Source: Leucaena leucocephala (lineage: Eukaryota > Streptophyta > Magnoliopsida > Fabales > Fabaceae). Taken from it: a stretch of 64,000 bases of DNA. Below the pieces are notes generated by a model. It was not told the origin of the DNA. It made no database searches and saw only the letters and a list, made by a program, of their open reading frames with translations. The position numbers and the translations under genes are program-made. Shown in pieces: positions 38,588-51,339 of this stretch; within the stretch, counting starts at the first letter, position 1, and each line of letters begins with the position of its first letter. The stretch lies in the NCBI GenBank assembly GCA_037074615.1, contig CM073562.1:17717001-17781000 (forward strand). Direction: 5' to 3'.

Positions 38588-40330
38588 CTAGTCCTTTGCT
38601 GCCCTTGCCTCAAACCCCCCTTCAGGTCGCTTTACAAGACTGTATGGCATGAATGTCCCAAGAAGTTTATCCCATATGGGAAAGAACGGTTGAGAATAAT
38701 TATATTTGAACCCTTGTAGTTGATGATGTATGTCGTGATAAGCCGTGTTGTTCTCGAAAAACAAATGGAAGATATTGCCTGGCAACCAGAGTCCACAGTG
38801 ATCGTCGACAGTTTTGATGACCGAGAAGCAGAAGAACACAACGGCTGTTCTTGCAGTCATCCTTGATACAAGATACGAGATTGCTCCCCCAAAAGTGTCA
38901 AGAAGAAGACCCTCAAGAGGATGGTTGTAAAGGGCTCCTATTGCATAAGGAACTATCAGCCTGTGATGTTGGGAGTGAACATGGCGGTATAAGAATTTGT
39001 TTTGATGCATGTATCGGTGCACAAAGTACTGCCATGTATCCATGACAAACATCGCTATAATGATCTGAACAACTTGAATGGGAAAGGAAGGCTGCACTAT
39101 AACCCCAGATCCATTTGCCTTTGAGGTCAACTGCAGAATGTGAGCAAGTATATTAGTCATTCAATAACAGCCAGAGTATGTACAAAATGTTCTTACAACT
39201 TTGAAAGAGACTTATTACACCATATATTTGTGCATATGCTGCAGATTAGGTACCCAATAATTTTTAGAGATTCCCCCATCTACGTGTAAGCGGGAGAAAA
39301 AGAGATACTATACTAAGGAAACAAGCTGAGAGAACTACAATTTTACTTGCCAACTAGCAATAGGTTTCTGTGAGTATATCGAGCAGGACAAAATCGAAGA
39401 GTTTTTTATTTCCATGTCATTTCCCCCAAACTGGAAAAATATAATAATTCAAACCCTTTAAAAAGAACTACTTCCGCAGGTGGATCTATAAAGAATGGGG
39501 AAAGAAGTACGAAATGCTTAAGAATTCATCATTTTCGTTGACTCATACTGGTATTTATGGACATGGATAATGCTTCTGTCTCTAGCATCTTATCATTTAC
39601 AGCAAAGTTTTCCTTCTGACTTCAGTTAATTTATAATCCATATACATGTTCCACTCACGTAGTTGTTCTTCCTTGGCAAGTTGTGTGCCTGAAGATCCTG
39701 ATATCCTATTGTAATCAATCTGAACCAAGTATACAAGAGTCATTAAAGCTTAACTTTTTGTCCTTCTATAATCCCCAGGCTCTCTGCTCATTCTCTTGTA
39801 TCAGGAATTCAAGGCATTTTAACAATAAATTCGGTCAACTGTGCTCAAATTATTTTAAACAAAGCTGATGTTCTATCTTATATATAAACTTTAGCTTTTC
39901 ATAATTGAAGTCATATCATTTTACTTGTCTGAGGAAGGGGTTTAGTCAACGACTAGGAGAATAAGAAATTATGGAAAGAACACTTTGATGTAGACAGAAG
40001 TCTAAACAAGGAGTAGCGCTAAGCCAAAGTTTTTAATGAAATAAAATTTTCGTATGAACATGCTATTACCTAGAAATTTGAACAAGTCTTTCTGGAATGA
40101 CTAACCAAGAAAAGTGCAACAGTTGCCTGGACAAGCTGCTGAAGCAAAACACCCTTCACTACATCTGAGAGTGGCACCAAATTCTTCTCTTCCTCTTCCC
40201 TTCTAGTATGCAACCGATACTTGTCAAGAGGTGGTAGCAACTGATAAAATCCACCATATGCCCAATAAAGCACAATAGGTGCAAACGTGCCCATCACTTC
40301 ATCGCTCACATATCCTTCCCAGAAAACCAT
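38588..40330 (-). CDS. SBH: Sphingoid base C4-hydroxylase (SBH1/SBH2 type), 255 aa
   Basis: Two exons, 40330..40106 and 39130..38588, are joined in phase 0 (TTCTTG|GTTAGT, CTGCAG|TTGACC), giving 255 aa, close to the family's usual 258-260. The N-terminus MVFWEGYVSDEVMG and the PPLDKYRLHTRREEEEKN stretch are typical of plant SBHs. The fatty acid hydroxylase iron-binding His boxes are intact: HRYMH, HSQHH and HDIHH, plus the His in ALYNHPLEG. Several hydrophobic spans indicate an ER multi-pass protein. The enzyme hydroxylates C4 of dihydrosphingosine to make phytosphingosine for complex sphingolipids. A leader intron is predicted at 40846..40444 (CCTG|GTAAGC and TTACAG|GTTGTG), so the 5' UTR is split. 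Confidence 0.94.
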
Positions 40331-40443
40331 TATAGGTCCAACTTGTGAGTGAAGCTAATAAATCTGTAGTAGAAAGACAGCCAAAGTCAAAGCTGCATTG
40401 AAGCAGAAGATCTAAAACTAAACGAGCTCACTTCACTCACAAC

Positions 40444-40846
40444 CTGTAATAGAAAATGACGATTTAGATGAATAACAATCTGTTTCTTGCAATGAGAAAA
40501 AGAGAAAATAATTGAAAAAAGAATTGCGTTTTCTGCCATAATGTTTGCATTATTAATTAGAATAACTTCAGTAAGGGGGGGGGGGGAAGAATGTATTTAA
40601 GCTACTCCCAGTAAGTTTGTTTAGTTTTCTTTCACTACGTTTGCAGTAAAAATGAATACAATGCTCAGATACCCAAAAACTAATAAAGTACCGCAATACA
40701 AAATTTGATAAGGCCTCGTTGACTTCATAATAGCAACCATGAGAGTTCCTGAGCAACTCAAAACAAAGTTTATCTAAAAGCTAACATAGTAATGCCGTTT
40801 TCCACTTAATTAAAAGAATCCAGAAAAGTCAAACAGCATGGCTTAC
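40444..40846 (-). other. Predicted 5' UTR intron of the sphingoid base hydroxylase gene
   Basis: Read on the minus strand, a good donor CCTG|GTAAGCC at 40846 and acceptor CTATTACAG|GTTG ending at 40444 frame a 403-bp AT-rich intron about 110 bp upstream of the ATG at 40330. A poly-G tract on the plus strand at 40576-40587 lies inside it. This was read from splice motifs only. Confidence 0.6.
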
Positions 40847-42977
40847 CAGGATAGCGAGTTTCGGCGGAAAAGCGCTTTTCTGATTTAGATCTAGGCCTTG
40901 TTTGTAGAGGGAAATAGCAAGTGTCTGTTCCGAGACTCCCAAAATCTACAGACTTTGGTATTTGCTTCGTTCGAAGTATTGAATAGGTTGACGTCTTTGT
41001 CCCGCCAGCTTCATCCAAAGAAAGAGACCAAAACGTGTTTGGAAGATTAGAAAATGAGAGAGGCTTATGAGATGAATATGTATTCGCTGATTAGTACCAT
41101 CCATGACTTTTTCCGCCCCCAGCTTGTCTTTTAGGCGGCTGCAGCCAACGGAACTGTTTATTGCTTTGGCCGTTTACGAACATGTACGTATTTTACTGGT
41201 CATAATGTTGATATGTCGATTTGTCATTTGATGTTATTTTTTAATCTGCATAACCCCAAGGTATCATAGCTCTTATAATTTCAAAACAAGTGTATAAATA
41301 ATTTTTTTGACGTAGCTGTGTGACTATATTCGCGTATTGTTGGTGAAGAATGAGAGAGAGCTGGAGAGAGAGAACAGAGTTACCCCAGTGAAGGGGAGGC
41401 CATTCAGTGCATGCAATACCAGATTTCGACCATGTTGAGCCTTCTAATTTCATTCCCATCCTCAAATTTCTCAATCTTTGTGTATTGGGTTTGGGTTGCC
41501 CGATTAAAAGTTGAAACTTTGAAGAGGAAATCATTGATTAACTAAAGGAAAAGTAAATATTTAAGCTTTCTCATTTAAAATTTAACTTAAACCATGAGTT
41601 TTGTTCTTGGATGAGCTTACTATGTTTTGAGGTGATAATTTTTGAAAAATAACTCTTTTAAAAATAGGTTTTGTATTTACATATAATTAAATTTAAAATT
41701 GTGTTTAAAGAGTTAAAATTCTATTAATTTTAATAGAAGAGACTTTAATTATTTAAATATAAGTTATTAAGTTAGTGTGATGAAAAAATGTCTTGAAAAT
41801 TTTTGACAACAAATAATTTAATTTCATATGATGTATATTGAAGACAGCAAATCCAATTTTTTTATTTGAAATGAATTCCAAAATTCTGATGATATGAACA
41901 TGCAACCGATCATCGCATCCCTCACTCCCCGCCAACAAAATTAATTTACAAACTGAAAAAGCATTGAATGATCTTCACACACATTTATTATGTTTTTAAT
42001 TCATACCAACTTCAATTCTTTCAGCACAAGATGAATAATCGGTGTTTGGACCCAAATGGAAAGAGAACTCCTGCGAACACTTGAAATTAATAAACAACTA
42101 TTGACGTCCTGCCCGTGATTTCGACAGGAAAAGTTCTGTCAGCGTTAAAACACGTCAGCCTGCAGCCAAGGCATTGATCCCAAAATCTGTCGCTTCTCCA
42201 GCGTTCCCGTTCACGAACAAGAGTAACAAAAATATTAGCGGGGTAAGTCAGAAAGTATGGTGATTTGTGATATGACGGAGAGGCACGTCATCGTTGGCGG
42301 TGCAGGTTCTTCCTCCCATTCTTCATCTCCTCGATTCTCCGATGCTTATCTCCGAAGGTATTGAAGATGTCTTTTGATTTTTATTCTCGTGTCTCGCTAT
42401 CTTTAACCATCAATTCCTTGTAATTTTTGAAACACCTTTTGTGCCCAAAGTTGTAGAATTTACTTGCTTTTATGGTTTTGATGGTATGGATGGAGTGATT
42501 CCCACCTGATTTTGGAGGATTTTTTGGGATCTTTAGGTTTGGGCTACGCATATTTTTACCTCCAGTGATTTCCAGATCTCATCCTCTCCCACTGTGGGGG
42601 GAGATTAAAGAGAATCTTATTCTTGCGTATGTCTATTCATATTTGTTCTGTGTGTTCTTCCATTTATTTTTTACAGTATTTAATTTTATTTAATTTTTGG
42701 GTAAATACAGAGTTCATGTTTTGAATCTCGTAGTTTCGGGCTTTTCAATATCTAATGAATTTGTTCATCTTTTTTTACCAGTGTGTGACGATTTTGTTAT
42801 CTGATTAATAAGTCTAGGGTTTTGATGGAGATTTACGATGGGGATTAATGCGACGGAGGTGTTTACAAGGTTGCTTTCCTGAATTGCTTTTGCGATGGCA
42901 ACATTGAGTCAACCAGTGATAATTCTCATCAACGAGGTGAGTTGAGTTGGGCAATTCTCCTCTCACCTAAATTGTCA
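40847..42977. other. Divergent intergenic region between SBH and the HSP20-like pseudogene
   Basis: 40847-41060 is the likely first leader exon of SBH and its promoter is to the right. 41200-42050 is AT-rich with no gene. 42260-42358 could be an upstream exon of the HSP20-like gene: an open frame starting at the ATG near 42258 ends CCGAAG|GTATTG, with text such as SSPRFSDAYLR. 42840-42977 would be the leader just before the decayed coding block. Confidence 0.4.
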
Positions 42978-44460
42978 ATGGAGAATCATCACCCATCGAC
43001 GCTCTTAACCATGGATTCAAGTGCATCTTCTCCCGAGGAACTGGATTTGGAGATGAATGGTCAAATCAAACTTTCCCGTCCACCGGATATAAATCTGCCG
43101 CTGTCTGCACTGCGCAGCCCGCCTCCTCAGTCGTGGACTTCTGATCCGTGTGATATATTAGATGTTAGTGTTGGTACTCAAGGATATGAGACTGAGTTTC
43201 CTCACCCCTCTTCCTAAAGGTGGAAAGAAGCGCACAAAGCGAGTTGATGGTATATGGGGAGCATTGTTTTTTCTTCAGCTTCTATTTTAAGCCTGCACGG
43301 AATGAAAAATCCAAGGCTAAGATAATCAGGGACTGCAATGGAGTTTCAGGGTTTGATAAATCTGATCTTAAGCTTGATGTTTTCATGGTTCAACATGATA
43401 TGGAAAATATGTACATGAGGGTTTTCCAGGAGAGGCCCGGAAAATGCATTGGATAAGATGCAGCTGAGGAGTTACATGAATGGCCATTCTCGTCAAGGGG
43501 AACTCCCGTTTCCATTTAGTGTTGACAGAGGCTTTGTTCGATCTCACAGGATGCAACGAAAGCATTACAGAGGCCTATCAAACCCCCAATGTTTGCATGG
43601 CATTGAGGTTGTTCCATCGCCCAATCTTTCAGGGCTTGATTTGGAGGATCGGAAAAGGCGGATGGAAATCACTCGCAGGGATCTCAATTTTATGATCCCA
43701 CCTGAAGCGAGTGATTTCAGTTCATGGAGAAATCTCCCCAACACAGACTTTGAGATTGAGAGATCACCTCCCCCAATCAAGAGTGCTTCAAATGCCCAGC
43801 CAAATAAAGTACTCAATGGATCTGGGATGAATTTGTCAACTCATTCTTCCAACCACTGTAATGGTGATGTGATGGACCTATCTCCCGTCAATGGCAAGAG
43901 GAAGAAAGACTTGTTTCCTCATGGGAATGACGACGACTGTTATTTGGCTGTTAATCCCTCACCCGATAAGATTTCAGATGTAAAAATGCATACAAGTGGG
44001 CCACACTGGCTTTCTGAATTTACAGGGGTAATGAAGACCGTCTATGGTCCTGTGACAGCTGCAAAACTATTTACGAGGATGAACAAGGCTACTTGATTAT
44101 TATCAGCCTGCCCTTTGTGGATCATCCGAGTTTGAAAGTTTCATGGAGGAATACTCTCACCCATGGTATCATAAAGGTTTCTTGTGTGAGTACATCTGGT
44201 AATCCATTTATCAAGAGACATGATAGAACATTTAAGCTTACTGATCCATCTTCTGAACACTGCCCTCCTGGGGAGATTGTCCGGGAATTTCCTCTTTCGA
44301 CTCGAATTCCTGAAGACGCCAATATAGCAGCATACTTCGATGGGTCAGGTTCAGTTCTTGAGAGATCATGGTGCCAAAACTTCGTGTGGGACCGGAAGAG
44401 CATGAAGTTCGGGTCTGCCTTCGGTCTCATCTGGGAGGAAATGATCTTACGTTAACTTAG
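42978..44460 (+). pseudogene. HSP20-like (alpha-crystallin fold) protein, At5g02480 type, five frameshifts
   Basis: The block starts at MENHHPSTLL (42978) and can be followed to TAG at 44458-44460 as one uninterrupted reading of a single-exon plant family of about 500 residues, but only by changing frame five times: near 43190-43213, 43262-43275, 43438-43445, 44061-44070 and 44358-44372. Recognisable pieces in order: LSRPPDINLPLS, KRVDGIWGA, FFFSFYFKPA, LRSYMNGHSRQGE, HRMQRKHYRGLSNPQC, IPPEASDFSSWRNLPNTDF, YGPVTAAK, YLIIISLPFVD, VSWRNTLTHGIIKVSC, FIKRHDRTFKL, HCPPGEIVREFPL. Several shifts sit in short homopolymers (for example one A fewer at 44064, one G extra near 43439). The gene is therefore probably a pseudogene; consensus errors in the assembly are the alternative. 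The family's biochemical role is not known to me. Confidence 0.8.
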
Positions 44461-46461
44461 ATATGCCTTTACAAAAAAAAAAAAGTTAAGGTTGCCAAAC
44501 TTTGGTTGGTATGTCATTGTTTTACTTTTACTAACTGTTTACCATACGGGGTAGTGCCATTGTGCATGGTAGCGATTTTCCCCCTCCCTAATCCGTTGGC
44601 ATTTGATTGTAATGCAGCTTAAATCTTTGAAAATCGAATGATGAACATTGATCTATACAAAGTTAGTGACATCACGCATTGCTTTTAGTGGGATGCTTTG
44701 GATCAGAAAGGCGTAGATGTTTCTGTGTAATGATAAATATAGGAAAGATGAAATCATTATTACTGTATAATTTATATCTTTCTTCAAAGGTAACTTGCTA
44801 TAATATTGTGTAATTCTGATTTTATTTGTAGATTAATTTAATGAGATGGCCTATGGCTATTATAGTTTTTTTCTCCCAAAATATAATTATCTTTTTATTA
44901 GAGATAATTTTTAAGGCATTTTTATCCACTAAATATGGGTATTTTCTTAGTAGATATTTAAATTTTGACTTATTATAAGAGATTAGCCTCATATCCAACC
45001 CCCATTGGTTGTGATGGGCTTTTGATTGGCTTGTTTGCTCCTTGCAATAATGGTGGGCACATATGGGCTTTTTGTTGTTGAGTTTATTAACAGCAAACGT
45101 TATTTATACACGGACACGTAATTTATCGTTTCATGGATTCATTGTTATTTTAAACGTTTTAAAATTATCTATACATAATGAAAAATTTTAAATATTTATA
45201 CACACTTCAGTATAAACAAGTTATATCGTTTCTCCCAAATTTAAGATGATACTTTTCTTAATTAAAATGGAAAATATTTCGTAGAACATAATAAATAAAA
45301 GCTCTTAACTTTTAAGCACGTGTCAGAATATAATTTCATCATGATTCATGAAAAGTCTATGCCCTCAAACTTAGGTATTATTAGACTTGTATGGTAATTT
45401 CTAGGGACGAAACTTCCAACTATGACTTATTCCTAATCAAGTTTAATACATTTCATTTGTTCTCCCATGACGATCCAATTCCAGTAACTTACTTATCTGA
45501 AGGGAATTAATTCAAAAAAGGTACTTCCTCCATTTCATTATATTTGCACACAGATTAAAAAGGTATAATAAATATATAAAAATATGATATATATTTTTTC
45601 AAAATTGCCTCTTATTTATTTTACAAATTCTAGTATTAAAAAATTATGTATAAACAACAGCTTACTATAAAGCATTAAAAAAAGTTGAAGGCATATTAAT
45701 TATTGACTCTTGATTTTAAAACAAAATTTTAATTCAGGCCTTTGATAGGGAGTATATTGTCAGAATTTTTTGAGTTTGATTTGAAATAAAGTAGCTATGC
45801 TAGTCCCATATTAAAATCCTTCTAAATAATTTTTTTTGTTGATATAAATTTTTTTAAAAAAATTAGATTTATTCACAATTTAAAATTAAGATAAATTTTT
45901 TTTTAGACTATTAATTTTAGATACGATAAGTATGAATTACTATTTTGCGTAAATGATAGGGTCCATGCAAAAAGTTAGATGTATTTCTGGGTCGTTGACT
46001 GTCATATGTCCGGATGGCAAAAAGGCATATAAAAAGAAAGCAGTATTAATTGACGAATGCAATCAAACCTCGTGCGGTCCTTAAACCCTGCCGTTGAATC
46101 ACCTTACTGATCAAAACGTGAAGCCCAAGCAAACGCATCTCGCTGACCTCACTGATGCTGAATCACCCTCACTTTCTCTTCGATATCACTGGTATAAGCC
46201 ACCCGCCTCTACACTGTTACTTCTTTGACCACAACACTATGCCCAAATCCATAGCCCAGTCCCTCTCTCTCTAGTGCTGGAGAGCTTCCTCTCCATCCCT
46301 CTCTCTTCTCAAGGGGATTTCATCCAAAAATCCCCGATTTTATACACTTCTTTCTCGATTCCTCGATTGAAGGATTTGAGTTTTGTTTTGAGATTTTTTT
46401 CCCCAGGCAAAAAGTCGGTTTTTTTTTGGGGTTTCTAGGCTTCTTAGGGAATTTTTCTAAG
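44461..46461. other. Intergenic and NAC promoter/leader
   Basis: 44461-45960 is AT-rich with no recognisable gene. 46060-46461 is the likely promoter and 5' UTR of the NAC gene, with a CTCTCTCTCT tract near 46263 and T-rich runs. A short upstream ORF (11 codons, ATG at 46239, TAG at 46272-46274) is present if transcription starts upstream of it. Confidence 0.45.
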
Positions 46462-49400
46462 ATGGGTTTTGAATCAGACTCGGAGTGTTTCGGCAAAATG
46501 ATGGCTTCGATGCCGGGGTTTCGCTTCCACCCTACGGACGAGGAGCTGATCATGTATTATCTGAAGAGGAAGATGTCTGGTAGGAAGTTGAAGCTCGACG
46601 TGATCCGGGAGACTGACGTCTACAAGTGGGACCCTGAGGAATTGCCTGGTATCTGCTTTGCTCTCCTGAATTCTTTTTTATTTTTCCCCCGTACCCTCTT
46701 TTCCCCCCCAGGGACTCTATAAGCGTTGACTTGGTTCCCTGAAATGGATCTTGTGTTTTATTATGTGTTTTGATTAATTGTTTGGTTTGACCGGTTAAAA
46801 TTTAGATTTTTAGATCTTCATGTTTGAGTAAACTGGGTTGAGTCACATATCTGTGCTTAGAATAGATTAGAATAGGAATCGATTCAGGTTATCCTGTGGA
46901 TCCGTTTTGCTGACTAGGTGTAGGCATGGTTCTTTCTTCCTTGGTTTTTGCCCCCTCTTTCCCTCCCCCAACTGGATTTGCTTGACATATCTGATTCCTT
47001 TTATAACATATTTTGTTTTAAAATTATTTGCGTCGGTTTGTTTTCTCTATTTTTTTTAACTCCCTCTTGTTTAATTTTGTTATAATTTGTAATATTTTGC
47101 AGCGCAATCTGGACTAAAAACTGGAGATAGACAATGGTTTTATTTCAGTCCTAGAGATAGGAAGTACCCTAATGCTGCAAGGTCAAGTAGAGCAACAAGA
47201 CATGGGTACTGGAAAGCTACAGGAAAAGATCGTAATGTGACATACACTTCCCGAACAGTTGGAGTTAAAAAGACACTGGTTTTTTATAAAGGCAGAGCAC
47301 CTAATGGTGAGCGCACTGATTGGGTTATGCATGAGTACACCTTGGATGAACAAGAGCTTCAAAGATGCCAAGGCATTAAGGTATCAGTTTGAGTCGTCCT
47401 TTAGTATTGATTTATTCCATTATTAATTTCTTATCCAAAAAATCTGTATTAATAAATTAGCCTTAACACAGCATCAAAATTTTATTGCTAATGATGGGCT
47501 TTTTTATATACATGAACAGGACTATTATGCACTCTACAAGCTTTTCAAGAAAAGTGGACCTGGCCCTAAAAACGGTGAGCAGTATGGCGCACCATTTAAT
47601 GAAGAAGAGTGGGCAGATGATGATTTTGTAGATTGCAATGTAAACTCAGCTGAGACTGAAGTTCCAACACAGCGACGTGATGGTGTTAGTTTGGCTGATA
47701 CTGTCAATGCCAATGATCCAGTGCAGCCATTGCTTGATCATGAAATTGAGATCATGAAGAAACTTTTGGATGACGAGTCTCTCCTTGGACTGCAAAATGT
47801 GAATAGTCATCCTGTCCTACCTCTGGTATGCGATGTTATTCAAGTACTTTTATTATTTGTAATTCTGAACAATGAATTGTTGATAAGGCCTTGTGATGTT
47901 ATGCGATCCATATAGCTTACTCTAATTAACAGGATAGGTTTGTTGTTATACTTCTATTATTTGTAAAATACTTTATCTGTGTTGTTTCTTTCCATTTGTG
48001 GTTGGGTGGAGGTATATCAGTAGCCACTGAAATTAGCTCAATGTTCACATGTATCTTTTTTGTGTGATTTTGACTTCTATATACTATGTCCTGTTAGTAG
48101 CATGACTTTGTGGTCACTACAGAGTTATGAAGTGTAGTCTCAACATGAGAAAGCTTTGTTACTCATTTCTGGTCTGTCCTCCCCCCTCATTTCTTGCCTA
48201 TTGTATAAAGCTGATGATTATGTTGTTATCTCATCTTCTCTGTATCTGGACTTGATTGTTGAGTAACTGATAGGTTTTCATTGAATTATGTAGGGGGTTG
48301 CTGAGGAAACGCAGAATGGTTTGGTTGATCAATTCTGTAGGGAAGTCATGTTTTCTGAGCCAGTCGGAATGTTTCACTCAAGTGGTGTTCAGCAATGTGG
48401 AGTGGGTCCCAGTTCTGACTCCCCTCAGTCAGCTATTTCTCTCCTGCAAATGTCTGAAGCTCCTGTGGCCACTTCTAGTCCCAACACTAAAGGAGCAGAA
48501 ACGGGCTTGTGCGAGGATGACTTCTTGGAATTGGATGATCTCTTTGGTCCTGAACATACATTGCCAAACATAAATAAGCCTGTGGAGAACCTGCAGTTTG
48601 AAGATGGATTAAGTGAACTTGATCTGTACCATGATGTGCAGATGTTTCTTCATGACATGTGGCCAATTTCACATCCATATATGAACACTCTGGGTAGTGC
48701 TATTGCAGATCAAAATTATGAGCTACTGTCGAATCAAGAAAATGCAAATCAAACTGGTGAACTCATGATGCATGCTCAAAGAAACATCCTGCATTCAGCA
48801 GAACACATCAGTGTTTCTACATCTCTTCCAACATCAGGTATATCCAACGGAACAAGATACAGGGTTGGTGGTTAAGCTGAACTGCCAAATAATGATTTTA
48901 CTCTCTTTGATTTGGATGAAGATGCAAGCATCATAATTCTTTTGTATCCGAGGACATCACAGTTTATTGCTTCTGGTTGTCTTGCCTGCTGATGCATGGC
49001 AGAAAAACTTTGCTGGAGCATATAAACTTTGTGGCGTATTTGGGAGCATTTTTCATACTAACGTTGAGATTTCTGACTATCTGTTTCCACTGAAAAAAAT
49101 GTGATCTGAGCCAGTTTTCAAATTACTCTTCTGTAGAGAAATGCCATAGGTTTTCTTTCTCTAATATGTGCTAGTTTCTGGTCATGTTTAGGTGTATGTT
49201 ATGAGTCTGCCAGCTTTCTTACCAAAAGCAATGGAACTCAAGATAGCACTGTGGGAGGTGTTGCTGCAAGTAAATTATCTTCTTCTCTTTGGAACTTTGT
49301 TGAGTCAATACCAACCACTCCTGCATCAGCATCTGAAAATTCTTTGGTGAATCGGGCCTTTGAGGGATTGTCTAGCTTCAATACGGTGAAGATCAGCGTG

Positions 49401-49559
49401 AAGGACACAAACGTTGGTGCAGGTAATGACACTGCAACTATGAAGAGAGCAGGCAAAAGAGGGTTTATCTTCCTTTTCTTTCCTGTTCTTGTTGCCTTGT
49501 GTGCTTTCTTATGGGCTTCTTTAGGAACTTTAAGACTATTAGGTGTACCTCATTCTTGA
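46462..49559 (+). CDS. NAC: Membrane-tethered NAC transcription factor (ANAC017/NTL type), 560 aa
   Basis: Five exons: 46462..46648, 47103..47380, 47520..47825, 48294..48837 and 49192..49559. They total 561 codons with matching phases and GT-AG introns. The start is MGFESDS (46462); MMASMPG at 46498 is an alternative. The NAC domain subregions are intact: PGFRFHPTDEELIMYYLKRK, DVYKWDPEELP, WFYFSPRDRKYPN, GYWKATGKDR, VGVKKTLVFYKGRAP, TDWVMHEYTL. The stretch KKSGPGPKNGEQYGAPF places it in the ANAC016/017 and NTL group. A long acidic activation region follows (EDDFLELDDLFGPE). The C-terminus has a basic patch (KRAGKRG) and one membrane span (FIFLFFPVLVALCAFLWA). Such factors sit in the ER membrane and are released by proteolysis, in ANAC017 during mitochondrial retrograde stress signalling. 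That role is inferred here. Confidence 0.94.
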
Positions 49560-51339
49560 TAATGGAGATTCAAAGTTTTGCTGCTGTATATATTTTATCT
49601 GGGAAAACCTCAGAATTAAGAATGAATGAATGCTATTTTCTAGCATATTCTGAAAACCAAAAGACAAAAGAAATTTGTTAGTATTCTACTTGGTGTTAAG
49701 TTTTAGGTTAAGATCAAGAGAAAGGGACCTTGGAATTCAGCAAGGGCCTGCAGAATTTTTAGACAAATCTCAGTTGTGTAAAGTTATCACCCTAACAAGC
49801 TTTTTGTTTTTTGCTATTCATATATATGTGTGTGTGTATATATATATATATCTGTATGTTGTATGTATGCCCTTAATCACTCCATTTTTGGAGGTTGGTT
49901 GTACGTACGTAAGGACACATTTGTGAAATTTGAGTATAGATTTATAGTATAGTGTTTATTTGTAATCGTTTGTTGTCTTTTTTTTTTTTTCTGTAATCTT
50001 TTATTGTCATCAAGTAGTTTAGCTAGTTATGTAACAAGTGCTTATTGGTTATTGCTTCTGAGAAATTATATGCAGAAGTTGGCAGAATTATATGCACGTG
50101 CGACACGTAATATGTGTGTGTGTGGTCGTGCGTAAAATTTGTTTGATATTCCGTATTATTGAATCAAATTTTAGCATAGTTAGCTTAATTAATGATATTT
50201 TTCATCTACAAGATTTGAATTCTCATTCTTGTTTAAAAGGAATCAAGTCTTTCACCAGTACTAATCACATTTAGCTTGACAACTTGTCTTTATAAACAGT
50301 TGTTTTATAACGGCTAAAAATATTTTTATTATATGAAGTTTAAAAAATAAATTATAAGATTAATAATTTGTGAATGATACAATTTACTTTTAATTTTAGA
50401 TATTAGAAATCTAGAATCTAGTTCATTTTTCATAAAAAAGGTAAAATTAAATTATTAATTATTAATGATGCAGCTGTAGATACTACAAAAATTTGGGAAC
50501 ATATTCTTTTTAAAATTGATGCGCTTCTTTAATCGTCAATATTATATTAATTGGCAGTGCAGGCTGAGAAATTTGTTTTTGACCAAATGTTTCATTGAAG
50601 GCTGACTGTTAAAATAAATAAGACTATATTATTACAGATTTTTCAAGATTGCGCGTTACATTGTATCACAATTTTTTCTAGAACTTCTATAGCTCCTCCA
50701 AAAATACCTTTAAAACAAATATCTATTTTAATTCACTTTAGTTTTCTTAATTGAACTATGAAATTTGGATTGACAGACACAAAATGCGAAAGTATTTATT
50801 TGGGTTTTGACGTTTGCTTATAACTTTTTTTTTTTTTAAGTTTGAAGGTTCAATTCACAAGGCAATCATACTTTAATTATTTTTATTTTCAAAATAATTT
50901 TTTTTCACTTTGTAGACGCCTTCAATTCCTGATAACAATCAAATTCAATCAATCCCGCCCCTACAACTTCCATTGGTACGTAAATTTTCTCTACAGTTGA
51001 AATTAGAGCGAATCCACAAGTTCCACGCGTCACGGTAGGGTCCCACCCCCAATCCATACGATCTCTTCTTCTTCGTCTGATGACTCTGTAATGACAGACG
51101 CTTGGTCTGAATGTGACGTTTTCTGTAGTTAAGAAGGAAGAGAAAGAGAGCGTAGGGAAGATGGCACCTCCTATCTTCGGTGCAGGCATGTCGGCGGCAT
51201 TGTATTCCGATGGGCACGTACGATGATAGAGTAGGCCACGTGGTTCTCTGCTTCGAAGTTTTTATGATATAACCGATCAGGTGGGCCAATCATGGTAGAT
51301 AAACATGTGACACTGTTTTCCAAAACGCAAAGTCATTAG
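49560..51339. other. Intergenic downstream of the NAC gene
   Basis: The NAC 3' UTR probably covers the first few hundred bases. A TG/TA microsatellite lies at 49823-49851. 50300-50900 is AT-rich. 50900-51300 is more GC-rich with short open frames on the minus strand that I cannot assign to a family. Confidence 0.45.

Noticed and set aside
49238..49456. Minus-strand ORF opposite the last NAC exon
   Set aside because: Shadow of the NAC coding frame.
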